A stretch of 64,000 nucleotides of DNA, from positions 112,885,308 through 112,949,307 of the forward strand of contig NC_135497.1 of assembly GCF_052857255.1 (NCBI RefSeq), written 5' to 3'. Below the pieces are notes generated by a model. That model was not told where the DNA came from. It ran no database searches and saw nothing but the letters and a program-made list of their open reading frames with translations. This document shows positions 37,276 to 50,727 of this stretch, piece by piece (the first letter of the stretch is position 1; each line of letters opens with the position of its first letter). The translations under genes and the position numbers were made by a program. Source of the stretch: Amblyomma americanum. Taxonomy: Eukaryota > Arthropoda > Arachnida > Ixodida > Ixodidae.

Positions 37276-38063
37276 ATATTGCTTGCAGATGCTTATTGGC
37301 CCGCCTTGTGAACGAAGCCTTCTTTGAGAGGGCTGGTGATAAAGGTGTAATGAAATTGCTTAACTGCGATAGCTACAACTCTTTTTTTAAGGAATCTTTT
37401 AACTGACACGTTATATATACACACAGTTGTGTGCGAAGGGACTTGCAGCGTTTTCAGAGAGTGTGCTGCACCTAGCAGCGATTGCTTTGTTTCAGGTGAA
37501 TTTTGCATCCTTCATGTCGTATGTTATGTGGTTCTTTTATGCCATATAATTTAATAATAATATAATTTATTGGTCTTTCATTACATATAATGGAGGAGAT
37601 AAGGCAAAAAGCTGCGTACGCAGCTTGACTAAGGCCTTATCCCCTCAAAGGCAAAACAGTAGTGAACACAGACCGAACACCGATCAGAAACTAGTAACAA
37701 AGAATAATGAAGACAATAGTTACAAATGTACAATAGATTCAAGTATCTGCGCCAAAGAAAAACAAATTTCGGTTAGGAGCAAACACAAAATGCAGTGGTA
37801 GGCCAAGTCGACAATGTACACAATGAAGAAATTATGGGTACGGAAGGAGCATGAGTAGCACAGCATATTATGACGTGAAGCAATGAAGGCACATAAAAAT
37901 GTCTAGCACATCATTTGACATAGGAAAGCAAAGGAAAAAACGGTTAGGTTCTTACTCGCTGAGCATTAAATATAGCGATAAGGACACAAAAAGTATGGTA
38001 CAGCGGCACATTGCTTAAGATATAAAACTAATAAGGACATTACAAAAATAGTGTCGTGAATTA

Positions 38064-40154
38064 TCATGAAGGAAAAAAAAGTTGTTTTAAATGTTTGAGG
38101 TGAATGTTAAGAATGTCTATATTTTCTTGAAGAAAATTGTTGAGAAGAGTTGGTATCTGATATTTTAGAGAGTGTGTTGCATAATTAGTTCGATAATGCT
38201 CTACTTTCCAGTATAAGGGATTTCGCGTATTATAACCCGATGGCTCTTTGATTACCAACTCACCAAGGTTAATAAGATAATTATTGTGCTGTAGTTTGCC
38301 ACGAATCAAACATTTACAAAGCTGGTATCTATGTATATCATTAACGCTTAGCAAATTCAGGTTATGGAGCAAGGGTGCAATCGGATGATCATAGGCAGAC
38401 CGGGTCATAACACGGATTGCCTTATTTTGGAGCCGGGACAGTTTTAACTTGTTGCTTAGTGTGGTAGTACCCCATACAAGAATGCAATAATTTATGTGCG
38501 ACATGAACAGAGAATTGTATAGGATTAATGCTATTTTCTGAGGAAGGTAGTCTCTATGGCGATGAAAAATACCTACCATGTTTCCTAACTTGGAAGCTAT
38601 GTGGTCCACATGGGCGTCCCAAGACAAGGTTTCTGTAAATAATACGCCTAGCGTTTTAAAACTAGGTACTATGTCTACTGTGCAATTATTGAGGGTAAGT
38701 GTTGTGTTTTGCGGAACAGATCGAGACTTTGCGCGATAAATGATGGCTTTAGTTTTTGTTTCATTAATTACTAGACCATTTGCCCTTGCCCAGTTACTAA
38801 CTTTATGTAGAATTGAGTTACCGGTATCAAGAAGTTCTGTGCACGTGTCTGATGAGAGTAATATGGTGGTGTCGTCTGCATATATTACAAATTCTGCTCG
38901 TGCATCAATTGCTGAAATGTCATTAAGATATATGTTAAATAAAAGTGGACCCAATATACTGCCTTGAGGAACTCCAGAGTTAACTGGCAACGGACATGAT
39001 GGGTGATCGTTTATGCTTACGTACTGGGAGCGACTACTCAAATAAGACTTCAGTAAGTCTAAAGGTGGGCCATATATACCATAATATTGGAATTTGTCAG
39101 TAAGAAGATTGCGATTCATGTAGTCAAATGCTTTAGTGAAATCAATGAATATGCTTAGTACAAATTTCTTAGCCTCCAGATTTTTAATTATATATTCTTT
39201 CTGCTTAAGAAGAGCTAACTGAGTTGATCGGTACTTGCGAAAACCGTACTGATCGTCACTTAGTATATTCATCTTTTCACAGTATGACGTAAGCCGTTTG
39301 TGAATTAATTTTTCAAGTCCTTTCGAGAAGACTGGCAAGATAGAAATAGGACGGTAGTTATTGAGATTATTTTTTTCACCTTTTTTATGGATGACAGTTA
39401 CTTTCGCTAACTGCATTGATGCAGGAAAGACACCATCTCTGAAGCACATATTAAATATATCAGTAAGAATGGGGGCTATGATGTCTAGTACAAATTTGAT
39501 AGGCTTGATTTGCATGTTATATGCATCACAGCTGCAACTGTTTTTGAGGGACATAAACGCGGTGATTACTTCGTTCTCAGTTACTGGATGGAGATACATA
39601 CTGTTTGTGTGGTTAGGTTTTATAAAAGAACTTGCAGCACCGGTCAACGTCGGTGTCGGCAAATTAGTAAAGTATTCATTGAATACATTCGCTAAGTCAG
39701 AACCGGATATTGTTCGACCATTTATGACAAGATCGTCTACACAACTTGAAGATGCTGACCGATTTAAGAGACTGTTTAGTTTGTTCCACGTAACTTTAAC
39801 GTCACTGGCGGTACTTTGAAATGCATTTTCAAGGTAACTTCCTTTAGCAACCTTCAGTGCTTTATTAAGATTGTTGCGGTATTTTTTCAACTCGCGCAAG
39901 TCGCTGACTTCACGGGTGGCTAAGAATTTGCGAAACAGTTGATTCTTCATGGTAATTTTGGTTAACAATTGAGTCGTTATCCAAGGTTTTCGAATTCTTT
40001 TAGAGGTACGATATTCTATAACAGGAAAGTATTGATTATAAAGTGTACTTGATTTGTCACGGAACAAATCAAATGCGTCACCTGCGTTTACAGCATTTAT
40101 CACATACGACCAATTGACGTTCTGTAGATCCTGACGAAACCTTATCAAACTTGA
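38064..40154 (-). pseudogene. CR1/L2 reverse transcriptase, frame intact over about 690 codons
   Basis: An uninterrupted frame with RT motifs in order: VTVIHKKG, NYRPISILPVFSKGLEK, QYGFRKYRST, FIDFTKAFD, GVPQGSILGPLLFN and the intact palm motif FVIYADDTTIL, then the thumb and the NYCILVWG segment. It polymerises element cDNA at a nicked target (TPRT). The ORF called by a start codon extends to 40178, but its first residues come from the PLE junction. The enzyme has lost its own endonuclease in cis because of the insertion, so I class the element as disrupted although RT itself looks young. Confidence 0.85.
40141..40154. repeat. Target-site duplication of PLE insertion, left
   Basis: cttatcaaacttga, identical to 44590-44603. 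In the CR1/L2 reading frame this encodes part of SSLIRF. Confidence 0.85.
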
Positions 40155-42310
40155 GTGGATGAAGCGCACAAAAGGCACGGCATATAGGCAAAGACGGACA
40201 CGGCACAGGCGCTACTTGCAACTGTTTATTGGATACACGCACTGCTTATTTATAGCCAAGAGGTAGGGGTGATGGAAAAAAAAACACAAGCAAAGGGTAA
40301 AAGATACTGGCGATGGTATGGATACTGCATTGTAGGGAAGTGACTCAAATCTTTCTAAACTTATCTAAAAATATACTCTCATTCTTCTGTATGACTAGCG
40401 ATGGGGTGCTGATGCAGGAACTCCCGCCTTTTTTAATCCGGTGAGCTTCTAGCAGTTCTCGGGCAGACTTATCTTTACTTCTGCAATTGATTTGAGTTTC
40501 CTGGAGCTTTGGTTGACAATTCTTCTTCTCTTCTTTGCCGCAGTCCTTGCAGTGATGCGGCAAATGTGACCCGGTACCAACTCTTAGTGATCGTTTGTGC
40601 TCGGTTAAACGAGCATTAATACATCGGCCTGTCTGGCCGATGTACACCTTTCCACAGGTCAGCGGGATGCTATAAACCACACCCACAGCGCATTTCAGAA
40701 ACGGGTTTACATGCTTAATTTCACATTCTGTTGATTTGGCATCATCATTTCCAATCTTTCGACACAGCGATGCAAGTTTTCTGGGTGCAGAGAAGACCAC
40801 TGGTACTTTGTATTTTGCAGCAACACGCTTAAGATTATGAGCCACTTTGTGGGAGTATGGAATCACCACCGGTTTGATTTTCTTTTCAGATACTTCACCA
40901 TCTTCGCTCTTTCTTTCTCTTTCTTTTTTTACTTTTTTCAGTAATGCTTCCGTGACAGAACTAATTACCAGGGAAGGAAAGCCTGGCTGTCTAAGCTTTT
41001 GTATCTGTATATCAAAGCTTTCCTTTACTTTATGACAGCACGATTTTTTGAGAGATGTTTCGAGGCACATGATGGCAATGGCACGTTTCACAGTTTTAGA
41101 GTGCGTCGAATCGTAGGGCAACAATTCTTTGCGGGCACGAGGTCAATACATCCGGCAAACGCCTTCGTCAGTAATGGTTATGTCAATATCTAAAAACTGC
41201 AACTTTTTTTCTTCCGCGACTTCATAAGTAAAATACAAACCCTTACCATGTTGTTTAAAATCTAAAAGGATATCCTGCACAGTTTGCAAATAAGTCAAGG
41301 GTGATTGCTTAGTCAATATAATTAAAAAATCGTCAACGTACCTAAAGGTCTTGAGAACTTTGCTTGCGTCAAATGCCACCGATAAGGTCCTGTCAATGCC
41401 CGCAAGAAAGATGTTGCACAGTACGGGAGCGACGCACGAACCAATGCATATTTCTCTTTTTTGCACATACATTTAACTTTGAAAAGAAACGCTTGTCGAA
41501 GACAATTAAAACTCTAAGAGTGCTAAAAAGTTATCTGCAGATATTCCGGCAGTATTTTGGAAAGCAATCAGGCCGCTTGTTTCAATGCAGGCCAAGACAG
41601 ATGCCATCCACTCTGCATGTGGTATAGAGTAAAAGAGATCAACCACATCTACAGAAAAAATACAACCTAGTGATTCGTTCTCCCGCAGCAATTGAATGAT
41701 TTCCAGACTGTTCTTGACACCAAACGGATCTTCCAGTACCAGGTTATTGAGTTGTTTTTGAAGGTAGCGGCCAACAAGATTTTGCCAGGAACCTCTTTCG
41801 CTCACTATGCACCTGAAAGGTACACCTTCCTTGTGTGCCTTCGCAGTGAAAAACACATCCAAACTATTGCGCTTGCTGTCGTGAATACCTTTTGCGAGCT
41901 TCTGTAAACCGAGTTCTTCACATACGGAAATTGCCCGAATTTTTACCCTTCCAGGTTTCAGTTTTGTAGTCTTGAAATTCTTGTGGATGGCCTGGACTGC
42001 TTTCTCGCTGAACATGCCTGACGGCAAGACGACGAAGCCTCCTTCTTTGTCGGCCTGCATAAGTCGTAGGTCATTGTCGTTGAAAAAAATCTACGACATG
42101 CTTCATTGGAGATCGTTGGCGAGGTCCGAATGTTGGTACCGTCCTGATAAGGCTGTCAACACCGTCGAGCAGGCACCTTTCCTTGTCCTCCACATGGGCT
42201 TTGTTAGAAATCTGTCGATTGAGGGAAAGGAGCTCATGTTCCGGGATCCTCGGCTCGAGGCTGTACTTCGGTCCCTTCTTGATGACTTGAACGACGTCTT
42301 CCGGAACGTA
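40151..42310 (-). repeat. PLE palindrome, left arm
   Basis: Reverse complement of 42390-44548 (coordinates of pairs sum to about 84,700). Differences are few: single-base changes and homopolymer indels. Confidence 0.93.
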
Positions 42311-42376
42311 TGCTCCCCCGAGAATCTGAAGAGCCGTACCGCCGTCTTGGGCTTCATTCCTTCCTTTGGGTAGCAA
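40345..42376 (-). pseudogene. Penelope-like element ORF, left copy
   Basis: The reading goes from about 42376 to 40345. An N-terminal region precedes RT motifs (FFTAKAHKEGVPFR, SVDVVDLFYSIPH, GSCVAPVLCNIFLAG, RYVDDFLI at about 41340), then a linker with a KERERK basic stretch, then the GIY-YIG nuclease (VVYSI, KVYIGQTGR, ARLTEHKR) and Cys/His residues HHCKDCG. Breaks: a one-base A-run frameshift near 42085, two stops near 41500 (after LALLEF and after VSFQS) and a TGA for Arg near 41142. The nuclease half is open from 41124 to 40345. Confidence 0.88.
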
Positions 42377-42389
42377 AAGCTTTGGGTAG

Positions 42390-44548
42390 TACGTTCCGGA
42401 AGACGTCGTTCAAGTCATCAAGAACGGACCGAAGTACAGCCTCGAGCCGAGGATCCCGGAACATGAGCTCCTTTCCCTCAATCGACAGATTTCTAACAAA
42501 GCCGATGTGGAGGACAAGGAAAGGTGCCTGCTCGACGGTGTTAACAGCCTTATCAGGACGGTACCTACTTTCGGACCTCGCCAACGATCTCCAATGAAGC
42601 ATGTCGTAGATTTTTTCAACGACAATGACCTACGACTTATGCAGGCCGACAAAGAAGGAGGCTTCGTCGTCTTGCCGTCAGGCATGTTCAGCGAGAAAGC
42701 AGTCCAGGCCATCCACAAGAATTTCAAGACTACAAAACTGAAACCTGGAAAGGTAAAAATTCGGGCAATTTCCGTATGTGAAGAACTCGGTTTACAGAAG
42801 CTCGCAAAAGGTATTCACGACAGCAAGCGCAATAGTTTGGATGTGTTTTTCACTGCGAAGGCACACAAGGAAGGTGTACCTTTCAGGTGCATAGTGAGCG
42901 AAAGAGGTTCCTGGCAAAATCTTGTTGGCCGCTACCTTCAAAAACAACTCAATAACCTGGTACTGGAAGATCCGTTTGGTGTCAAGAACAGTCTGGAAAT
43001 CATTCAATTGCTGCGGGAGAACGAATCACTAGGTTGTATTTTTTCTGTAGATGTGGTTGATCTCTTTTACTCTATACCACATGCAGAGTGGATGGCATCT
43101 GTCTTGGCCTGCATTGAAACAAGCGGCCTGATTGCTTTCCAAAATACTGCCGGAATATCTGCAGATAACTTTTTAGCACTCTTAGAGTTTTAATTGTCTT
43201 CGACAAGCGTTTCTTTTCAAAGTTAAATGTATGTGCAAAAAAGAGAAATATGCATTGGTTCGTGCGTCGCTCCCGTACTGTGCAACATCTTTCTTGCGGG
43301 CATTGACAGGACCTTATCGGTGGCATTTGACGCAAGCAAAGTTCTCAAGACCTTTAGGTACGTTGACGATTTTTTAATTGTATTGACTAAGCAATCACCC
43401 TTGACTTATTTGCAAACTGTGCAGGATATCCTTTTAGATTTTAAACAACATGGCAAGGGTTTGTATTTTACTTATGAACTCGCGGAAGAAAAAAAGTTGC
43501 AGTTTTTAGATATTGACATAACCATTACTGACGAAGGCGTTTGCTGAATGTATCGACCTCGTGCCCGCAAAGAATTGTTGCCCTACGATTCGACGCACTC
43601 TAAAAGTGTGAAACGTGCCATTGCCATCATGTGCCTTGAAACATCTCTAAAAAATCGTGCTGTCATAAAGTACAGGAAAGCTTTGATATACAGATACAAA
43701 AGCTTAGATAGGCAGGCTTTCCTTCCCTGGTGATTAGTTCTTTCACGGAAGCATTACTGAAAAAAGTAAAAAAAAAGAAAGAGAAAGAAAGAGCGAAGAT
43801 GGTGAAATATCGGAAAAGAAAATCAAACCGGTGGTGATTCCATACTCCCACAAAGTGGCTCATAATCTTAAGCGTGTTGCTGCAAAATACAAAGTACCAG
43901 TGGTCTTCTCTGCACCCAGAAAACTTGCATCGCTGTGTCGAAAGATTGGAAATGATGATGCCAAATCAACAGAATGTGAAATTAAGCATGTAAACCCGTT
44001 TCTGAAATGCGCTGTGGGGGTGGTTTATAGCATCCCGCTGACCTGTGGAAAGGTGTACATCGGCCAGACAGGCCGATGTATTAATGCACGTTTAACCGAG
44101 CACAAACGATCACTAAGAGTTGGTACCGGGTCACATTTGCCGCATCACTGCAAGGACTGCGGCAAAGAAGAGAAGAAGAATTGTCAACCAAAGCTCCAGG
44201 AAACTCAAATCCTTTGCAGAAGTAAAGATAAGACTGCCCGAGAACTGCTAGAAGCCCACCGGATTAAAAAAGGCGGGAGTTCCTGCATCAGCACCCCATC
44301 GCTAGTCATACATAAGAATGAGAGTATATTTTTAGATAAGTTTAGAAAGATTTGAGTCACTTCCCTACAATGCAGTATCCATACCATCGCCAGTATCTTT
44401 TACCCTTTGCTTGTGTTCTTTTTCCATCACCCCTACCTCTTGGCTATAAATAAGCCGTGCGTGTATCCAATAAACAGTTGCAAGTAGCGCCTGTGTCGTG
44501 TCTGTCTTTGCCTAAGTGCCGTGTCTTTTGTGCGCTTCATCCACTCAA
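42390..44548 (+). repeat. PLE palindrome, right arm
   Basis: See the left arm. The 79-bp spacer 42311-42389 holds extra 5' sequence of the left copy and a short duplicated tttgggtag. Confidence 0.93.
42393..44355 (+). pseudogene. Penelope-like element ORF, right copy
   Basis: The frame is open over 42507-43193 where the left copy has a frameshift. It shares the same two stops after LALLEF and VSFQS (about 43191 and 43225). The RT palm YVDD is at about 43359-43370. It then has its own TGA for Arg (43545-43547), a frameshift near 43640 and an open GIY-YIG nuclease frame 43831-44355. PLE proteins nick DNA by the GIY-YIG domain and copy RNA at the break. Confidence 0.88.
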
Positions 44549-44589
44549 GCTATGAACCAACTTGCCCAAGAAGGTGTTTTACTACAATA
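44549..44589 (+). other. Asymmetric right tail of PLE unit
   Basis: gctatgaaccaacttgcccaag and following bases lie between the right arm and the right target-site duplication and have no counterpart on the left. The homologous tail in the mini-insertion is at 773-812. Confidence 0.75.
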
Positions 44590-44603
44590 CTTATCAAACT
44601 TGA
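44590..44603. repeat. Target-site duplication of PLE insertion, right
   Basis: cttatcaaacttga, identical to 40141-40154; beyond it the CR1/L2 endonuclease sequence resumes. Confidence 0.85.
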
Positions 44604-45357
44604 AGACAAAATTTTTTGATACAAAACAGATCGCGCGGTGTTTATTCGTTTTCTACCTAACTTAACACATATAAAAATTGGAAGATGATCACTGAAGCCG
44701 TAAGCCATAACTCCTGACACAGTTTGGTTTAATTCGTAATTAGCTAGAAATAAATCAATTAGCGTTGCAGAACTGCATGTAACTCTTGTGGGTAGTTTAA
44801 TAGTATTTTTTATGTATTGTGTCTTAAGTAGAAGACTGAGCTCTCACAGCTGATGAATTTGAAAGAATGTTAAGATTAAAATCACCGCCACAGACAACAT
44901 GAAGTCTATTCTCATTAACATATGTAAACAGACGTTCGAGAAACGCAAAAAAGGTGAATAATTTCCTTCTGGTGGCCTGTATATTGTTACCAGTATGGGT
45001 TTGTCGCATAGTACTGATAGTACTTCTATATCTCTAGTGCAAAGTGTAAAAGATGGCAGCAGCTCATACTTTATGGTGTCATGTAATAATGATACACCCC
45101 CTCCACGACTATGTTCTGTTCAAGTTGCATATATTGTAACCAGGAAGTCTGTAGGCGTCCATATCACATGTGCACCAAGTTTCAGAGAACATTATAACCC
45201 GATATTGAATTCTTGACTGACTGAAAAAGGTGTCTAGTAAAGTACTTTTATTTCTTGCCGACTGCGTGTTCACGTGAAATACCTTAAACGAAGTTTGGAA
45301 ACCTGCACCAAGAAAGTTGTATATATTATCTGGATCTATGTAACATTCACCTGACAT
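44604..45357 (-). pseudogene. CR1/L2 AP-endonuclease domain, degraded
   Basis: On the minus strand: FKVFHVNTQSARNK, then FSETW (catalytic Glu), a GGGVSL segment, VVCGGDFNLN (metal and DNA-binding Asp/Asn) and SDHLPIF (final Asp-His), with frameshifts and a TGA in the CRDIEVLS region. The order and motifs are those of APE-type endonucleases that nick target DNA for non-LTR elements. Confidence 0.8.
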
Positions 45358-45380
45358 TTAAGAAAAAAGAATCCGCTTAA

Positions 45381-46246
45381 CCAAACAACCACCATGGAAA
45401 CTACAGTTCTATCGTTGCCAGGTCACCTACTGTCTTGACGCGACACGCATTCTCGCCATCTTTCCGCCTGACAAAGATCTTTGCATTCCTGTGCCATGCA
45501 TACTGGAAGTTGTGGCTTTTCGCCCATTATTTCGCGTCCCAGAGAAGAGCCCTGCAATGCTTAGTCAAGTTTTCTTGAATGCAAACTGAGACTTTTTGCC
45601 ACCGATAAGAACAGGAATTTTCTTTCGCATTTTGAAGCGTTATGTGCACTTTCAAAATAGAAATAATTGATACTTCTATGATCACTCGAATGTTTACTGG
45701 ATGAATACCGGGAATTCGATGCTGCTATTTCCATCAATTATGACGCATTTTACGAAATTTTACACATCCCTGCAAAATAAACTACCGGTATTTTTCGCTC
45801 AGAAGCTAACAAATTGTCTTACTTAAGACAATTGAGGGAAACAAAAAGTGGAAGCTGAACAGATAACGAAAATGCTTTGATGAGAAATTTTTGTTCCTTG
45901 GATGATGTCGAACATTTAATGCAGTAAAAAAACCTTCGACCACAGGTTAATTACGGTCCTTAAAGGAGATTTCAAGGTGCAACAAGGGCAACCACGCGAC
46001 AGATGCAGGAAGAAACTAGTGCCCTTCTTGCTGCATGGCTTGAAACAGCTCCATCTGTGAACACACGCCTAAACCACCAGTTTGAGCATCAAACTTTAGC
46101 CGGCAGGTGAGAAATAAAAGCTGTAGAGGTGCTGATAAAAGCACTTTTAAAAAAGCACAGCTCTGTTGGGGCTGTCAGATAAAATATGCTGCACACAGAT
46201 CATGTACACTCTTTATGTACAGGTGGGCTCCCGGCGGAATCTTTGT
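45381..46246. other. 3' flank of kinase gene, nothing recognised
   Basis: Lies downstream (minus sense) of the kinase stop codon, so it should include the kinase 3' UTR. I cannot place a polyadenylation signal with confidence. Confidence 0.4.
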
Positions 46247-46351
46247 TCAGAGTGTCTTGCACTCTATACTGGTGTCGGCATTTGTGGTCACCCAGGGGTG
46301 ACTCAGGACCTCATCTAGAGAAATTCGGTCGGCAGGCCGTATCTTCAACAA
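46247..46351 (-). CDS. AURK: Aurora-family kinase terminal exon (right copy)
   Basis: The 105-bp coding part of the last exon follows acceptor ttttttcaacag and encodes LLKIRPADRISLDEVLSHPW, the last helices of the C-lobe (Arg in the R-I-S-L context is the conserved subdomain XI arginine), then a short tail ending IECKTL and TGA. It joins in phase 0 to ...ARNIIVN of the 48855-49086 exon. The tail is short, as in B-type Auroras. Confidence 0.9.
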   Translation of the reverse strand: MLKIRPADRISLDEVLSHPWVTTNADTSIECKTL

Positions 46352-48854
<2,503 letters not shown>

Positions 48855-49086
48855 ATTTACAATGATGTTCCGGGCATCAGCGCAGACATATGGTGGAAAC
48901 TGGACTCTTCCGTCACGAATGCGCCGGTATGTCTCCTGCCGGGTCTCAGATTCGAAAGGCGGCGTGCCGACCAGGAACTCGTAGATGATTATGCCCAGGG
49001 CCCAATGGTCAACCTTCTCATCGTACGCAGTGCCCTCGACGATCTCTGGTGCCAGGTAATCTAGTGTGCCGCACCTGGTCGCCCGC
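48855..49086 (-). CDS. AURK: Aurora-family kinase exon: activation loop to alphaH (right copy)
   Basis: The 232-bp exon has acceptor cccggtctgcag and donor gtgagc. It begins inside the activation loop: RRATRCGTLDYLAPE, where the Thr after R-R-A is the autophosphorylated residue and CGTLDY the Aurora signature; APE replaces the PPE usual in vertebrates. Then DEKVDHWALG (subdomain IX Asp), the EFLVGTPPFES segment, ETYRRI, and ARNIIVN. PPFES and ETYRRI favour Aurora B over A. It enters with one base completing Arg begun in the catalytic-loop exon (58966-59114) and leaves in phase 0. There is no copy of it in the left locus within the window. Confidence 0.93.
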
Positions 49087-49971
49087 CTGCAGACCGGGTT
49101 GCAAGAACCACAATTAGAGGACAATGAAACGCAATTAAATACAAGAAAGGATGCTAAAGCAGTATCTTTGCTCCTGCTGCCAGATGATAAGTCTTACAGG
49201 CCAGTTGGCCAGACCACACAAACAGATGGGCATTCAGAACAGAACAAGAATAGAGGATGGCATCGCAATTCTGTGGGCAATGACAGAAGGCTAGTTGTGA
49301 AATGAAGACAGAAAAAGCTAGGGGGTACTGCACTATTAGTTCCTATGCAGGATATTAACGAAAAGGCTGGAAAAACATGTCGGCAATCTGTATTGACGAC
49401 ACGCACTGAAATCCAGAACTTTTACATGAGCACACCATAAATATTTTCCTGCGGGAAACTTCTGTATATACAATGCTGTTTCGAACATTTTAAAACATTA
49501 ATTAGTCAACTGAATACCCTCTTCAATTCTGTGCCAAGCAGTGTACATTCAGAACTATTTGAACCCTAAAAGACCCAATGAATCAATCTTGCACCGTTGA
49601 AAATTGCTACCAACATGGTCCGAAACTATGGTTGAATATAACAGCCGGTAATGATCAAGATACTATACTGTCTTACACAATGGCCAACACAAAAAAACTT
49701 TGGGTGACACTGGCGCTCACCTTACGACTATGATTTGAAACCATTAAAAATTCCCTTTGATTGTTTGTGAGTTCCTTGGTACACCCTTTCACAGACATCG
49801 ACACGCTTGCTACCATAACAATCTGCTTTATTACACATCAATGTCCATATTAACTGGTGATGCTAATTCTTGACCTTAAGTAACTCAGTGTTCTTGTAAT
49901 TTAATTCCGCTACTGTGTGGTGTTAGGTGCTCGTACAAGGCCTCCATTTATACACTGAAGAGACATTTTTC
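49087..49971. other. Kinase intron, nothing recognised
   Basis: Part of the 9.9-kb intron between the 58966-59114 and 48855-49086 exons. No frame with a family motif. Confidence 0.45.
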
Positions 49972-50155
49972 GGTGGTGTAGAGGTAGAGTGCCCAGCTCC
50001 TGGCCCAAAGGAAAGTGGTTCGATTCCGCTTGACCACCTGTTCACCGTAAAACTACTTTTCTCTGCCACTACCCTCTTTACCAGTCAGGATGATCCAGTC
50101 ACACCGGCACAGTCGCCGGGTTTTCTGTTGAACGGGATCTTTAAACCTAACGAGT
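49972..50155 (+). mobile_element. tRNA-Gly-like SINE
   Basis: The head 49972-50038 folds like a shortened tRNA: ggtggt pairs with accacc, a T arm agtgg/ccgct encloses ttcgatt, and a four-pair anticodon stem encloses a loop with CCC in anticodon position. The U33 position is G and the seventh acceptor pair is mismatched, so it is not a functional tRNA. It continues into a body (tgttcaccgtaaaactac ... aacgggatctttaaacc). Confidence 0.6.
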
Positions 50156-50346
50156 TATAAACTGACCACAGGAATAGCTGCCACCTGTAGCTATCAATGA
50201 TAGCCAGCAATAAAAAAATGTGCTGAAGAAATATATGGCTAAAGCCTCCAATTTTCAGCAACAGAAAGATTACAATTCCAAGAATGAAAAATAAGGAATC
50301 GGCAACATGCTACGGGAAGCCTCCCGCATGTTAATGCAGTGACCTT
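50156..50346. other. Short spacer, nothing recognised
   Basis: AT-rich intron sequence between a SINE and the open frame below. Confidence 0.4.
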
Positions 50347-50727
50347 TCACGCAACAGACGTCTCCTCTGCTTCGCTTCTTCGTGCACTGAACTGCCCAGT
50401 TCTGGGCACATCAGTCCTTTTTATCTTACTTCTCGTGGCTTCTTTCCAATGCCTCCTCTTTTTCAACAACCTGTGACGCGTTCTTTCCACATTTTCAGCA
50501 ACTCTCTTCACAATGTGTGCTGGGCGCTTTACCTCAATGGCACCTGTCGGCAAGTTTAATTTTCCTCGCACCTCTGAAGTTTGGCGAGAGAGCTTGCTGT
50601 GGTTACGGACAGAGTTGCGAGACTGTTTTCTCCGCTCTGCTCTTAATGCTTTTCCGGAGCACCAATCACACGATCCTGCAGAGGTCGAACAAGTCCAGGA
50701 TTCGAGGACATCAATTTCAATTGTGAA
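50347..50727 (-). other. Unexplained 126-codon open frame, possible terminal exon
   Basis: Read from 50727 the frame is open for 126 codons to a TGA at 50347-50349. It directly follows a plausible acceptor (tatttcaccgttag). The product has no Met and is rich in Lys, Arg, Ser and Glu, including KRPAHIVKRVAENVERTRHR, which looks protein-like and suggests a basic helical, possibly nucleic-acid-binding region. It lies inside the kinase intron but cannot be a kinase exon, because the flanking kinase exons join in phase without it. Could be the last exon of a nested gene, an unknown repeat protein, or chance. 50529-50727 is within the direct repeat; 50347-50528 has no visible counterpart in copy A. 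Confidence 0.3.

Larger units (their letters stand above)
40155..44589. mobile_element. Penelope-like element pair, 5' ends facing, inserted as one palindromic unit
   Basis: Two copies of the same PLE point away from a common centre at about 42350. Both carry RT with palm YVDD and a GIY-YIG endonuclease, the defining PLE combination. The unit as a whole is flanked by one 14-bp target-site duplication, and only the right side has the extra tail gctatgaaccaacttgcccaag...caata. The right copy is 5'-truncated by about 80 bp relative to the left. Confidence 0.88.
37545..45380 (-). mobile_element. CR1/L2-type element split by a Penelope-like insertion
   Basis: Minus-strand element with endonuclease at 45357-44604 and reverse transcriptase at 40140-38064, then a 3' UTR ending in an ATTAT-type tail near 37545. 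The PLE palindrome at 40155-44589 sits in the linker between the two domains; removing it and one copy of the 14-bp duplication restores collinearity. The 5' end including ORF1 is missing, as is common after incomplete reverse transcription. Confidence 0.85.

Noticed and set aside
38740..39819. Plus-strand frames of 61-152 codons
   Set aside because: They are antisense shadows of the CR1/L2 reverse transcriptase.
40155..44589. Hammerhead ribozyme, as reported in some Penelope-like elements
   Set aside because: I found no ctgatga...gaaa core in the ends or centre by eye; a covariance search could still find a variant.
49972..50038. Functional tRNA-Gly gene
   Set aside because: Only 67 nt, lacks U33, has an acceptor mismatch and runs into a SINE body.
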